Part shown: one piece after another, positions 24,373 to 33,092 of the stretch
Layout of the letters: every line of letters starts with the position of its first letter
Numbering within the stretch: the first letter of the stretch is position 1
Assembly (NCBI GenBank): GCA_026415975.1
Contig: JAOAFZ010000005.1
Location: 55,285 to 119,284, forward strand
Direction: 5' to 3'
Origin: Patescibacteria group bacterium
Lineage (GTDB): Bacteria > Patescibacteriota > Microgenomatia > UBA1406 > GWC2-37-13
DNA: 64,000 nt
The notes under the pieces: generated by a model
The model's database searches: none
What the model was told of the DNA's origin: nothing
The model's input: only the letters and a program-made list of their open reading frames with translations
Translations under genes and position numbers: made by a program

Positions 24373-27300
24373 ATGGCGGATTCCCGTAAATCGCTTAATC
24401 CAGTACCGAAAACGTCATATCTCCAGAGTGTGGAATATGATCAGGAACTCAACAGGAAGCCATGGGCATACTATCTTGCGAATATTCGCTGGGTCGTAAT
24501 GTTTGTACTTCTCGTGTTTATTGCCGGAGCTACCAGCTTTGCTAATTTGCCGATACGCTTGAGCCCAGAGGTCAGGATTCCGATTATCCGGGTTACTACT
24601 ACGCTACCGGGAGCTAGCCCAAACGATGTTGAGACGCTCGTTACCGACCCGCTAGAGGCTAAACTTTCTGCTGTCGATGGATTAAGTAAAATAACATCGT
24701 TCTCGCAGGATTCGATATCGATTATTACGCTTGAGTTCAGTTCCAGTGTCGATCGCGAACAAGCCCGTCAGGATACCCAGTCAATCGTTGATTCGGTTAC
24801 CGGACTTCCCGAGGATGCCGAAACTCCTCGGGTTACCGCGCTTGATTTCGAAGATGCACCGATTTGGCAGTTTGCGTTAATAGGCACAAACGAACCGGGG
24901 CCGGCACTCTTTACCTTTGCCAGGGATTTACAAAAAATCCTGGAGTCAAGTAGCCGGATAGACCGGGTACTCATTAATGGTGATGAGCCACAAGAAATCC
25001 AGGTCACTATCCGGCCGGAGAAAGCACGTGAACTGGGTATCAATCCTGTGTCGCTTATGATGTCGGTGCGGGCTGCTACTGCATCGTTTCCCGCCGGAAC
25101 GGTGAAATCCGGGTCATCGGCTTTTAGCCTGGCAGTTGATACCCAGATTACCTCGGTACAGGATCTTCGCAATCTGCGTGTATCCGTAAAAGATACAGTG
25201 GTTCGCCTCGGGGAGATTGCCGAGGTAGCGGAGCGGTCGGCTGATTCTTCGGCACGATCGTTTTATGCTACTCCAGATGGTTCCCCAAAACGAACAGTCG
25301 TTTTTTCTGTCTATAAAACTTCTTCGTCAAATATCGATGATGCCGCAGAGGAAGCCGAGCGAATTGTAGCAGAGAAAATTGCCCCGTTTAAAAACTCGTT
25401 CGAGGTCCGCTCAATTTCGAGTACTGCAAATGATATTACCGATCAGTTTTCAGAGTTGTTGATAAATTTCCGTGACACAATTATCCTGGTGTTTCTGGTA
25501 CTGATTGCATTTCTGGGTTTCCGTCAAGCCCTTATTGCCTGTTTTACCATACCGCTAACCTTCCTGGCGACTTTTGGATTTATGCAGGCGTTTAACCTTT
25601 CAATCAATTTTTTGTCGCTATTCTCGTTACTTCTTTCTTTGGGGCTGCTTATTGATGACACCGTAGTAATAGTGCAGGCTATGACAGCTTACTATGCAAC
25701 CGGACGGTTTACTCCGCAACAGACAGGGCTTCTGGTCTGGAGGGATTTTATTATCCCGATCTGGTCAACAACAATAACCACGGTCTGGGCATTTGCACCA
25801 CTTCTCCTGGCAAGCGGTATCATCGGCGAATTTATTAAATCAATTCCCCTCGTTGTTTCGTTCACCCTAATATCATCAACGGCGATTGCGGTGCTGGTTA
25901 CCCTTCCCTTGATGATTTTCCTCTTAAAACCCGAAATTCCACAAAGGGTAAAGATATTTTTTCGGATAGTAGTGGGAGTTGCGTTCATTGCAGCAATCGT
26001 CGCTCTTTCACCTGGAAACAACTTTCTGCCGCTGATTGTACTGGGTTTTGGTGGGTTGTATCTGGTATTGCGGATTGCTGGCGCACAGATCCGCGAACGG
26101 TTTACCGCTTCCATCCCGTATACGGCACGTGGACGTAAGCTTTTTCAAGGTCTCAGCAAAAAGATCAAGCACGGCCTGTCGCATGGTTTTATCGATATGG
26201 GTCCTCTTGATAATTTTTACAAACAGGCCATCTCGAAAATCGTCGGAAGCAAACTTCGGCGGCGAACAGTTCTTATTATGGTGGCAATCTTTACTGTGTT
26301 CTCGTATCTTCTCGTTCCATTGGGTTTCGTGCAGAACGAGTTTTTTCCCAAGTCTGATAACGATCAGATTTTTGTTAATCTTGAGCTTCCATCAGGTACA
26401 ACTATTGAGCAGACAAACACCGCCACAATTGCTATGATACAGCTTTTGCAGGATACCCCCGAGCTGGCATACCTGACCGGCACGGCAGGGCAATTTTTTT
26501 CCAGAGGAGCCGGAAGTGTTGGTAGAGCCGGTTCTAACACCGCGAGCTTCACCTTAAACCTCCGGAAAGACCGGAAACTCAGCTCAATTGAGGTTGCCGC
26601 GGAGCTGCGCCGTAAATTTGCACTCTACGATAAGGGAACGGTAACTGTGGTAGAGGTCTCCGGCGGTCCTCCGGCAGGTTCGGATATTCAGATTAAACTC
26701 CTTGGCGATGACTTGCAGATTCTGGATTCCTACGCTAACCGGATTGCAGATTATCTGAAAAGCATAGAAGGGGTTCAGAATATCGAAAAATCGTTGAAAC
26801 CCGGCGCTTCAAAACTGGTGTTTGTCCCGGATTATACAATGCTCGCCGAAGAAGGACTCAGCTCTGCCGATGTCGGCCAACAGCTTCGCACCTTTGCCAG
26901 TGGTCTTACACTCGACTCGATCACCGTCGGCGATGAAGAACGTAATATCGTTTTCCGTTATGAAAATAAAACACCTTCCCCCGAGGATCTTTCCGGATTT
27001 ACCATAACGACAAAAAACGGTTCAGTACCTTTAACTGCGCTTGGCGCTATTCAACTTAAGACGAATCCGACAAGAATAGATCGTGAAAACGGGAAACGGA
27101 CTATCTCGGTGAGTGCCGACACAGCGGCTGGCTACAACAATGTGAAAATTAACAGCACCCTGGAGGAGTTTGCAGCCACGCTTAATCTTCCGCCCGGGTA
27201 CCGCTGGGAAACCGGCGGAGTAAACGAAGAAAACGCCCGTTCTGTCCGGTCGATACTTCAGGCAATGGTGCTTGCATTTATTCTGATCTTCGGAACCATG

Positions 27301-27741
27301 GTCATTCAGTTTGGATCGTTCCGGCAGGCGCTTCTTGTTCTTCTGGTTATACCCCTGGCAATTTCGGGGGTGTTTATCGTCTTTGCGGCAACGGGGACTC
27401 CATTATCGTTCCCGGCGCTTATTGGAATTCTGGCACTTTTTGGGATTGTGGTAAACAACTCAATGGTAATAATTGACAAGATCAATATGAATCGCCGCGA
27501 GGGACTCGGTTTTGTAGATGCTATTGCCGATGCCGCTGCAAACCGGCTGGAACCGATTGTGCTGACATCGCTCCTTACCATGATCGGGCTTATTCCAATT
27601 ACTCTTAGCGATCCCTTGTGGCAGGGTCTGGGCGGTGCAATTATATCGGGACTGATGTTTTCCGGTTTAATTATGTTATTTTTCATTCCTGTGGTATATT
27701 ACGTTTGGTTTCGCCGAGGGGCAGATCAGATAAGCAGTTAA
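24373..27741 (+). CDS. RND-family efflux transporter (AcrB/MdtB type)
   Basis: An 1122-aa AcrB-type pump with the duplicated layout: TM1 (about 40-60), a large extracytoplasmic loop, TM2-6, TM7, a second loop and TM8-12. The proton-relay pair is present in TM4 (GLLIDDTVVIV). The second repeat carries GIVVNNSMVIID at the matching place. Motif ETGGVNEEN precedes TM8. Between TM6 and TM7 there is an unusually long insertion with two extra hydrophobic stretches (about 520-600). Substrates are probably hydrophobic compounds expelled by proton antiport. It forms an operon with the MarR and HlyD genes. Length is slightly above the usual 1000-1050 aa because of the insertion. Confidence 0.93.
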   Translation: MADSRKSLNPVPKTSYLQSVEYDQELNRKPWAYYLANIRWVVMFVLLVFIAGATSFANLPIRLSPEVRIPIIRVTTTLPGASPNDVETLVTDPLEAKLSAVDGLSKITSFSQDSISIITLEFSSSVDREQARQDTQSIVDSVTGLPEDAETPRVTALDFEDAPIWQFALIGTNEPGPALFTFARDLQKILESSSRIDRVLINGDEPQEIQVTIRPEKARELGINPVSLMMSVRAATASFPAGTVKSGSSAFSLAVDTQITSVQDLRNLRVSVKDTVVRLGEIAEVAERSADSSARSFYATPDGSPKRTVVFSVYKTSSSNIDDAAEEAERIVAEKIAPFKNSFEVRSISSTANDITDQFSELLINFRDTIILVFLVLIAFLGFRQALIACFTIPLTFLATFGFMQAFNLSINFLSLFSLLLSLGLLIDDTVVIVQAMTAYYATGRFTPQQTGLLVWRDFIIPIWSTTITTVWAFAPLLLASGIIGEFIKSIPLVVSFTLISSTAIAVLVTLPLMIFLLKPEIPQRVKIFFRIVVGVAFIAAIVALSPGNNFLPLIVLGFGGLYLVLRIAGAQIRERFTASIPYTARGRKLFQGLSKKIKHGLSHGFIDMGPLDNFYKQAISKIVGSKLRRRTVLIMVAIFTVFSYLLVPLGFVQNEFFPKSDNDQIFVNLELPSGTTIEQTNTATIAMIQLLQDTPELAYLTGTAGQFFSRGAGSVGRAGSNTASFTLNLRKDRKLSSIEVAAELRRKFALYDKGTVTVVEVSGGPPAGSDIQIKLLGDDLQILDSYANRIADYLKSIEGVQNIEKSLKPGASKLVFVPDYTMLAEEGLSSADVGQQLRTFASGLTLDSITVGDEERNIVFRYENKTPSPEDLSGFTITTKNGSVPLTALGAIQLKTNPTRIDRENGKRTISVSADTAAGYNNVKINSTLEEFAATLNLPPGYRWETGGVNEENARSVRSILQAMVLAFILIFGTMVIQFGSFRQALLVLLVIPLAISGVFIVFAATGTPLSFPALIGILALFGIVVNNSMVIIDKINMNRREGLGFVDAIADAAANRLEPIVLTSLLTMIGLIPITLSDPLWQGLGGAIISGLMFSGLIMLFFIPVVYYVWFRRGADQISS

Positions 27742-27752
27742 AATGACTCGTT

Positions 27753-28688
27753 ATGGCAAATTCTGAGTTTGATAACAGCGGTTTTTCTGGAGAGAGTAAC
27801 GATCCCGGCAAGCGCGAGAATCTGCATGGACAGATTGCAGATTTACTTCGCAGTGTTGTCCTTTACAGGGACGGTTTGATTAGAGAGATATATCAGCTAG
27901 ATGTAGTGTGGATGACGCGGGCAACTGAGGATGGCTGTTTATTAGATGTTGAGTTTTATTATAAGTTTGTCCATGAAGGACCGGTTCAAAACCTTGCACC
28001 TCGTGGTCTTACCGTTCACCGGTATCCAAAGGAGCAAACAAATTTTCCCTCTAGGGAAGTTTTGGTTGATATTGACGATAAAGGTTATGTAGTGGAAGCT
28101 AGTTTTTTTGCCCACGATGCTCCATTCGCCGAGCAGGAGCCAGTGATATCGGCCGCATCTGAGACTATCCTTCCCACAGGAGATATAGCCTATTCCTACA
28201 CGCTCCGACGAAGTCTTTCCGGGAAGCCGGCATCCGTTACTGTTACCGGGTTGCGTTTCCAGGGTACCGATGGGTCATTGGTCTCGAGAGTAACTGGGAT
28301 AGAGGTCGGAGTAGGGCCAATCCTGCCGGGGGAGCAGCCAGTTCACCCCAGGCGTTATATGTTGACTGAAGAGCATATACCGGGCATCAGTATTCAAGAT
28401 GGGGATGTGAGTATAACTACTTATACATTGCCTAATGGCGAAAAATTGCTGGTCGTAGCCAGGACAGGAGACTCATGGCAGGTGGCTCCTTCTCAGACGC
28501 CGTACCAAACTGCTCGCGACGAAGAGCTTCGGCGAGTGATAGCGGAGGCTATGTTGCTTGCACCTCAATTCGACAGAAAACCCAATTCCCTCGACGCGTG
28601 GTTTTGGCATGCTGAGAAGCCCCGTCAAGAAATTGCACATTACCGAGCTTCACTTTTAAAAGTTGACCACACGATCCATCCTAACTAA
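27753..28688 (+). CDS. Hypothetical protein, unknown function
   Basis: A 311-aa soluble protein with no signal peptide or transmembrane helix. The N-terminal 30 residues are polar, then the sequence alternates short strands (DVVWMTRATEDGCLLDVEFYYKF in part, VLVDIDDKGYVVEASFF, SYTLRRSLSGKPASVTVTG) and ends in helices (about 245-305). No family is recognised. It begins 11 bp after the RND stop, but a TAAAAT box (27739-27744) lies 8 nt before its ATG, so it can be transcribed on its own. A role linked to efflux cannot be inferred from position alone. Confidence 0.65.
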   Translation: MANSEFDNSGFSGESNDPGKRENLHGQIADLLRSVVLYRDGLIREIYQLDVVWMTRATEDGCLLDVEFYYKFVHEGPVQNLAPRGLTVHRYPKEQTNFPSREVLVDIDDKGYVVEASFFAHDAPFAEQEPVISAASETILPTGDIAYSYTLRRSLSGKPASVTVTGLRFQGTDGSLVSRVTGIEVGVGPILPGEQPVHPRRYMLTEEHIPGISIQDGDVSITTYTLPNGEKLLVVARTGDSWQVAPSQTPYQTARDEELRRVIAEAMLLAPQFDRKPNSLDAWFWHAEKPRQEIAHYRASLLKVDHTIHPN

Positions 28689-28799
28689 GCGGCGGTCGCT
28701 TCCGTGAACGCCGCGGCGTGGTAATACTCCGGGTCCGATAATCCATCGGATCGTGCTCTAACTCCCCGTTACGCCGTTATCTGATATACTATGATACGG

Positions 28800-29681
28800 A
28801 TGAAGATACTTACCCCCCGGGATCTCCCCGACTATGAACTCCTGGATGCCGGCAACCACCGTCGCCTTGAGCGCTTTGGAGAGTACATCCTGGATCGCCC
28901 TGATCCCAAAGTGCTCTGGAGCCCGGCACTGCCTCCTGCTGAGTGGAACCGGGCAGATGCCGTTTACCGCCGAAGCCCGAAAGGAGGAGGATTCTGGAAG
29001 TTCAACCGCCAGCTTCCGAAGTCATGGACAATGCGGTGGCGATCGCTTACAGTCAAAGTCCAGCCGACCGGATTTAAACACGTTGGTGTCTTTCCCGAGC
29101 ACGAAGCCGTCTGGGACTGGATCTCCGGAATGGTTCAGCGCCGGCGCGAGCGCGGCGGGCCCGAGCCGCACATCCTAAACCTCTTTGCTTACACGGGGGT
29201 TGCATCCCTTGCCGCTTCCGCGGCGGGAGCGCGTGTTGCGCATGTAGACAGCTCTCAGGATATTGTAACCTGGGCCCGGGAAAACGCTCTGCTCTCCGGA
29301 CTACAGGACCGACCGATTCGCTGGCTCATCGAAGATGCTACCCGGTACACCCGCCGCGAAATACGGCGCGGCATCCGGTATGATGGGATTATTATCGATG
29401 CCCCCAAATTCGGCCGCGGTGCCAAAGGTGAGGTTTGGAAGATCGAGGAAGACCTGTCGCATTTGCTTGAAATGACATGCCGGCTTTTGACACCGGATCC
29501 CCTCTTTGTTTTGCTGTTTTCGTACACTACCGAGTATTCCTCCTTAGCGCTGGATAACATGCTCCGTCAGCATATGCGGCGGTTTCGTGGATACACGGAA
29601 TTCGGCGAGCTTGCCCTGACCCAGAAAAGCAACGGGTTTCCGCTATCCACAACAGTATTTGCACGGTGGAGGGCTGTATAA
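28800..29681 (+). CDS. Class I SAM-dependent methyltransferase, RlmI/RlmK-like
   Basis: A 293-aa methyltransferase of the rRNA large-subunit type (PF10672-like). The SAM-binding loop is LNLFAYTGVASLAASAAGA, followed by the acidic VDSSQ, a second acidic site in LIEDATRY, and IIIDAPKFGRG in place of the DPPxF-type catalytic motif of RlmI. The N-terminal 90 residues form the strand-rich region seen in such enzymes, without a PUA domain. It likely methylates a base in 23S rRNA, site unknown. ATG 28800 lies 9 nt after TATACT (28785-28790); the ATG at 28791 touches the box and is less likely. Confidence 0.82.
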   Translation: MKILTPRDLPDYELLDAGNHRRLERFGEYILDRPDPKVLWSPALPPAEWNRADAVYRRSPKGGGFWKFNRQLPKSWTMRWRSLTVKVQPTGFKHVGVFPEHEAVWDWISGMVQRRRERGGPEPHILNLFAYTGVASLAASAAGARVAHVDSSQDIVTWARENALLSGLQDRPIRWLIEDATRYTRREIRRGIRYDGIIIDAPKFGRGAKGEVWKIEEDLSHLLEMTCRLLTPDPLFVLLFSYTTEYSSLALDNMLRQHMRRFRGYTEFGELALTQKSNGFPLSTTVFARWRAV

Positions 29682-29683
29682 GA

Positions 29684-29992
29684 CTACTTTAATCGGCAGG
29701 GTGCCGCCTTTGGATTCGGACTTCCGTCGGGACGAATCAGTTCAGCCATATTACAGGGTGGCAAGTCATCGCTGGTCGGTGCCGGTGCGGTTGCAGTGCG
29801 GGTAAGAAGTATCAGAGCAACTAAACCCAGAAGAATACTGAGTAAAACGACAACAGTATGGCGGGAAACCCCAGGAAGCACACGGCGGGGCGTCTGGTCT
29901 GCAGTGTTTTTATTATGCCTGCGGGCTTCCCGGTGTTCTCCTGTGTGTGAACGGTCTGTAGGATGTGCATGATGTTTGCTTCGAATGCCCAT
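29684..29992 (-). CDS. Small single-pass membrane protein
   Basis: A 102-aa protein: a His/Arg-rich cytoplasmic N-terminus (about 1-44), one transmembrane helix (about 46-66), and a short extracellular tail with a Thr/Ala/Pro stretch and two Cys residues (DLPPCNM and AAPCRL) that could form a disulfide. No family is recognised. TACAAT (30003-29998, minus) lies 5 nt before the ATG, in line with neighbouring genes. It is convergent with the methyltransferase gene, 2 bp apart. Confidence 0.6.
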   Translation of the reverse strand: MGIRSKHHAHPTDRSHTGEHREARRHNKNTADQTPRRVLPGVSRHTVVVLLSILLGLVALILLTRTATAPAPTSDDLPPCNMAELIRPDGSPNPKAAPCRLK

Positions 29993-30175
29993 ACCTCATT
30001 GTACAGGTTTTGGTGGCTGGTAGTTACGTGATCGCAAAGACGTAATATCTGCATGCTTCGACTCCCTTAAGTGCTTCGAGCATCTATGCCATGAATATCT
30101 CATAAAAAAGCATTATCAACAGGCGTATCACTTCCTTACAGGCTGAAACCGTTTTCAATACGATTCATAGTATGT

Positions 30176-30228
30176 TATACTATAGCAATACGTTAATTCC
30201 CTCTTGCGGGTAGTAACCGCAACGGCTT
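30176..30228 (+). promoter_or_regulatory. Promoter and leader hairpin before the 679-aa gene
   Basis: A TATACT -10 box (about 30176-30181) is followed by a leader of about 40 nt, much longer than elsewhere in this window. The leader holds a perfect stem-loop TTGCGG-GTAGTAA-CCGCAA (30204-30222) that ends 6 nt before the start codon. It would cover the ribosome landing site, so translational control is possible. The rest of the 236-bp gap (29993-30228) shows no gene. Confidence 0.5.
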
Positions 30229-32268
30229 ATGGCATCAAAACGCACTGGAAATAGGAGACGTGGAGAAGAAGCCCGGCGCGGGCGCGGTCCCGAGCGGGAT
30301 AGTCTGCTTCAAGGCGCTTCCGAGGCCGAACCGGCTCCCGGGTCCGAGGCAGGGGTGCTTCACGAGGACTCCTACAGTGTTCTTCTTACTCCGGATTACC
30401 TTGAAAGACTAGTCACCGTCGCAGGCGAATTAGGCTCTCTCGCAGCTGAATTCAGTGGAGAGCATCTGGCGTATTGCGACTTACGTTCCCAGATAATCCA
30501 GGCGGGAGAAAAACTGTATGAGGAAGGGCTCGAGGTCTTCTTTGATTTTATCGGAGCACACGGACGAGTTGTTTTATCGGACAAGTACCCGGAAATAACT
30601 CAAAAAATGATGCGTGATCTTCGGATTGATGAACGTCAGGCATGCGAGCTTTATCTTCGTCTTATAGGCATTCAGCTGAGTATCTATGAAAAAATGCATC
30701 CCTTTCTTAAAGAGCATACCGATGATCATACGGAACCGTTCCAGTTTCCGGACAACACCGAGAATCAAATTCCCAACAGTTTTAAGGAAGACAAGGCCCA
30801 GTGGGTCGCGTATTGTCTTGGGCTTGTCGGATTGTGGTCTCAGACCGAATTCAGGCAAGAATTAATTAAACTCACCGGCATGAATGAGTCAAGCCACCTG
30901 GTCGCATTTCATCGATATGGCATGCCCGATTGGGTATTTGAGAGCCTTCATAACAATTTTACACCGCCCAGTCCTGAGGCACTGGAACGGGATTATGAAG
31001 ATGCTATCGCAGATTATATAATTCTCAAGAAGCTTACGCTGGCAGTAATTCACGAGGATCAAAAACTTAAGGTGGATTTGGATAGTCTTTCTGCTGATTA
31101 TAAGGAATACCTCCGTAGCACGTTGGAACGTATAGGTTACCACGCATCTCAAGGGCTTGCTCAGCTCCTTCTTGCGCTCGAGGCGCGACAGCACTTGATT
31201 GATATTTCTGTCAACGGACCAGCGGAATTTCAGGTAAGGAGCAGTGGAAAAGAAACCGAAACATACTTCCGTGATCTACTAGCAACAAACCATCCGGGGG
31301 ATCCGCTCATTATTAGCTTGTACCTCCAGCGCAAATTCGACCAGCTGATTGGCTCGGGTCTTGGCGATGAAACCATCATTACCATCCTGAAAGCACTCCT
31401 GTCCGGAGAGCCTGATCAGGTTCCGCGTCATGATTATTGGAGAGCTTTGCGAGCCACTAATAACAATGCTGGAAAACTATTCCAGCATGAACTTGCCCCG
31501 CTTATCGCTATAGTCGCGGAGCAGGAACTCGAACACATACGGGATTCCTGGAACAGGTTGAACAAGGTGGACAACAGCGATCCGAGCGAGCAAGACGAAC
31601 ACCTGCACGCCTGGATACGGGATCTTGCGGCCGCAGTATCGATACGGTTTGCCGACCTGAAGGAATCACTCCGAAAAAAAATATTTTTGGAGGGGTGGCA
31701 GGTAGCATACCGTAAACGTGTCGCCCTAACACAGCAAATAAGACGGCAACTGGCAGAAGTGATTTCCCGATCGGGTCCGGACGAGCCGGAATCCGGAGTG
31801 GCTTTCGGGTGTGTGGCGGACACGGGAACCGTTGGGCTTGAGGAGACTACTGTGGGCGTGGAGCAAAGAGCAACTCACGCATACGAAGTACTTCCATTTC
31901 CTCTGGCCGGATGGACAGTGAACTTCCACCCCGAGGGAGAATCGACCGAAGTGCTGGTAATCCCGACAACATCCGCTGAAGTTTTTCTTGATAGTCTTAA
32001 AAGAACAATGGGTAGAGCTCGTGCTTCCCGCAACATAAAACTTACAAGTATTATAAACGCGTTATTGCGGCTACCCGACTTCCCCCAGGAAGTAGAGCAA
32101 AAGAAAAAAAGGGTCAAGGTAAAAAAGACTGGTGAGGTATACTACAAATTTCCTCGCGGCGCAGGGCGGATTTTTTATCAGATCGACCGGGAAACGAAAA
32201 CAATAACTTTTTTCTTTTATACGAAGAAAGCTAATGAATACAGAGGTATAGATTTAGAGTTTCTGTGA
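30229..32268 (+). CDS. Large soluble protein of unknown function, possible RelE-like C-terminus
   Basis: A 679-aa protein without signal peptide or membrane helix. The first 40 residues are basic and low complexity. The main body (about 55-510) is almost entirely helical, with no motif I can name. After a variable Gly/Glu segment (about 515-550) a compact domain follows (about 555-679). Its end, EVYYKFPRGAGRIFYQIDRETKTI and then FYTKKANEYR, has the strand order and basic-aromatic pattern of RelE/HigB-type nucleases. That resemblance is weak and unverified. The gene has its own promoter with a leader hairpin. It stands at the border of the glycan locus and its end overlaps a glycosyltransferase remnant on the other strand by 15 bp. 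Confidence 0.6.
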   Translation: MASKRTGNRRRGEEARRGRGPERDSLLQGASEAEPAPGSEAGVLHEDSYSVLLTPDYLERLVTVAGELGSLAAEFSGEHLAYCDLRSQIIQAGEKLYEEGLEVFFDFIGAHGRVVLSDKYPEITQKMMRDLRIDERQACELYLRLIGIQLSIYEKMHPFLKEHTDDHTEPFQFPDNTENQIPNSFKEDKAQWVAYCLGLVGLWSQTEFRQELIKLTGMNESSHLVAFHRYGMPDWVFESLHNNFTPPSPEALERDYEDAIADYIILKKLTLAVIHEDQKLKVDLDSLSADYKEYLRSTLERIGYHASQGLAQLLLALEARQHLIDISVNGPAEFQVRSSGKETETYFRDLLATNHPGDPLIISLYLQRKFDQLIGSGLGDETIITILKALLSGEPDQVPRHDYWRALRATNNNAGKLFQHELAPLIAIVAEQELEHIRDSWNRLNKVDNSDPSEQDEHLHAWIRDLAAAVSIRFADLKESLRKKIFLEGWQVAYRKRVALTQQIRRQLAEVISRSGPDEPESGVAFGCVADTGTVGLEETTVGVEQRATHAYEVLPFPLAGWTVNFHPEGESTEVLVIPTTSAEVFLDSLKRTMGRARASRNIKLTSIINALLRLPDFPQEVEQKKKRVKVKKTGEVYYKFPRGAGRIFYQIDRETKTITFFFYTKKANEYRGIDLEFL

Positions 32269-32530
32269 GGGTGAGATGAATTTGAGCGCCTTTCCCGCCG
32301 CCACATCCCAGGAAAACTGTCGTGCCCAGCAGACTTTAGCCTGTCCCGCAGGCGGCCGCCTCGATGTTTGTCATACCCCAGCCTTCCTTAAGCGAGGGGT
32401 TTACAAAAATCCAGGCTTGCTGCATGAGTGATACTTTTTCCTGTTCAGTCACCCTACCTGGAAATATAACATACATTACCAAGGGGGAGAGAGAGCGGTT
32501 AAAATACATATCCAATAGGTATTCATTAAA
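32254..32530 (-). pseudogene. Remnant of a GT4 glycosyltransferase C-terminus
   Basis: The minus strand encodes a recognisable GT4 C-terminal piece. From about 32500 it reads VIFPGRVTEQEKVSLMQQAW, then IFVNPSLKEGWGMTNIEAAACGT, and after a frame change WARQFSWDVAAGKALKFIS up to the TAA at 32256-32254. The middle segment (PVVA...to the last helix, about 35 codons) is missing, and the upstream part fades into non-homologous sequence. The pieces match, segment by segment, the GT4 half of the flippase fusion at 54941-57355. No promoter or start is left. The frame at 32364 on the plus strand overlies this remnant and is not a real N-terminus. Confidence 0.8.
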
Positions 32531-32657
32531 TTTCAGTTGCTATCTTTCCCTGCGATCAGCGATATATTCTGATACAATAAGGCGTTGTCATATTACTTTG
32601 TTACACGAACGAAAAGCATTTCCCCAAAGCTACATACGGCGTAACTGTAAGAAATAC

Positions 32658-33092
32658 GTGAGAATAATTCTAATTTCCGGCATAGTGGCAGTAATAGTAC
32701 TGGTAGGAACGGTCGTGTTCTGGCCGGCAATTGTCGCATTTCTTGATCAAAACCGGCTTTTACCTGTCCCCGAAAGCTATACAGAGCTATATCTGGAAGA
32801 TCATTTGGAGATTCCTGTTACCCTTATGCCGGAGCAAACCGCCAGCGCCTCGTTTACGATTCGTAACCGCGAGCGGCGGACGATGAACTATCGCTACACG
32901 GTAAGCCGAACCACAGGTACGGATACTGCACGGATTGCCTCCGGAACAGCCAGGCTTGCCGACGGGCAGGCGCGCAGCTTCCGGTTTGATTACTCGATTG
33001 CTACTACCGAACCAAAGACACGCTTTGCCATAGAACTGGACGGGATGAATCAGCAGATACACTTCTGGATTAATAATATATACAAACGATGA
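32658..33092 (+). CDS. Membrane-anchored protein with Ig-like extracellular domain (DUF1616-like)
   Basis: With GTG 32658 the product has 144 aa: one N-terminal transmembrane helix (about 3-27) and a beta-sandwich-like extracellular domain (about 38-144). Its strands LEIPVTLMPEQTASASFTI, MNYRYTVSRT, RSFRFDYSI and KTRFAIELDG resemble the C-terminal part of DUF1616 proteins found in archaeal and CPR glycan loci. The start is uncertain: an in-frame TTG at 32598 lies 19 nt after a TACAAT box (32573-32578). The longer frame from 32364 crosses a pseudogene and is rejected. Its stop overlaps the Dpm1-like gene (ATGA), and this gene opens the plus-strand glycan operon. Confidence 0.65.
   Translation: MRIILISGIVAVIVLVGTVVFWPAIVAFLDQNRLLPVPESYTELYLEDHLEIPVTLMPEQTASASFTIRNRERRTMNYRYTVSRTTGTDTARIASGTARLADGQARSFRFDYSIATTEPKTRFAIELDGMNQQIHFWINNIYKR

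Noticed and set aside
28689..28751. Hairpins GCGGCG...CGCCGC and TCCGAT...ATCGGA after the 311-aa gene as a terminator
   Set aside because: Both stems are short, the loops are long in one case, and no U-run follows.
32364..32657. N-terminal extension of the DUF1616-like gene
   Set aside because: The stretch overlies the GT4 remnant on the other strand and precedes any usable promoter; the hydrophobic anchor starts only after 32658.
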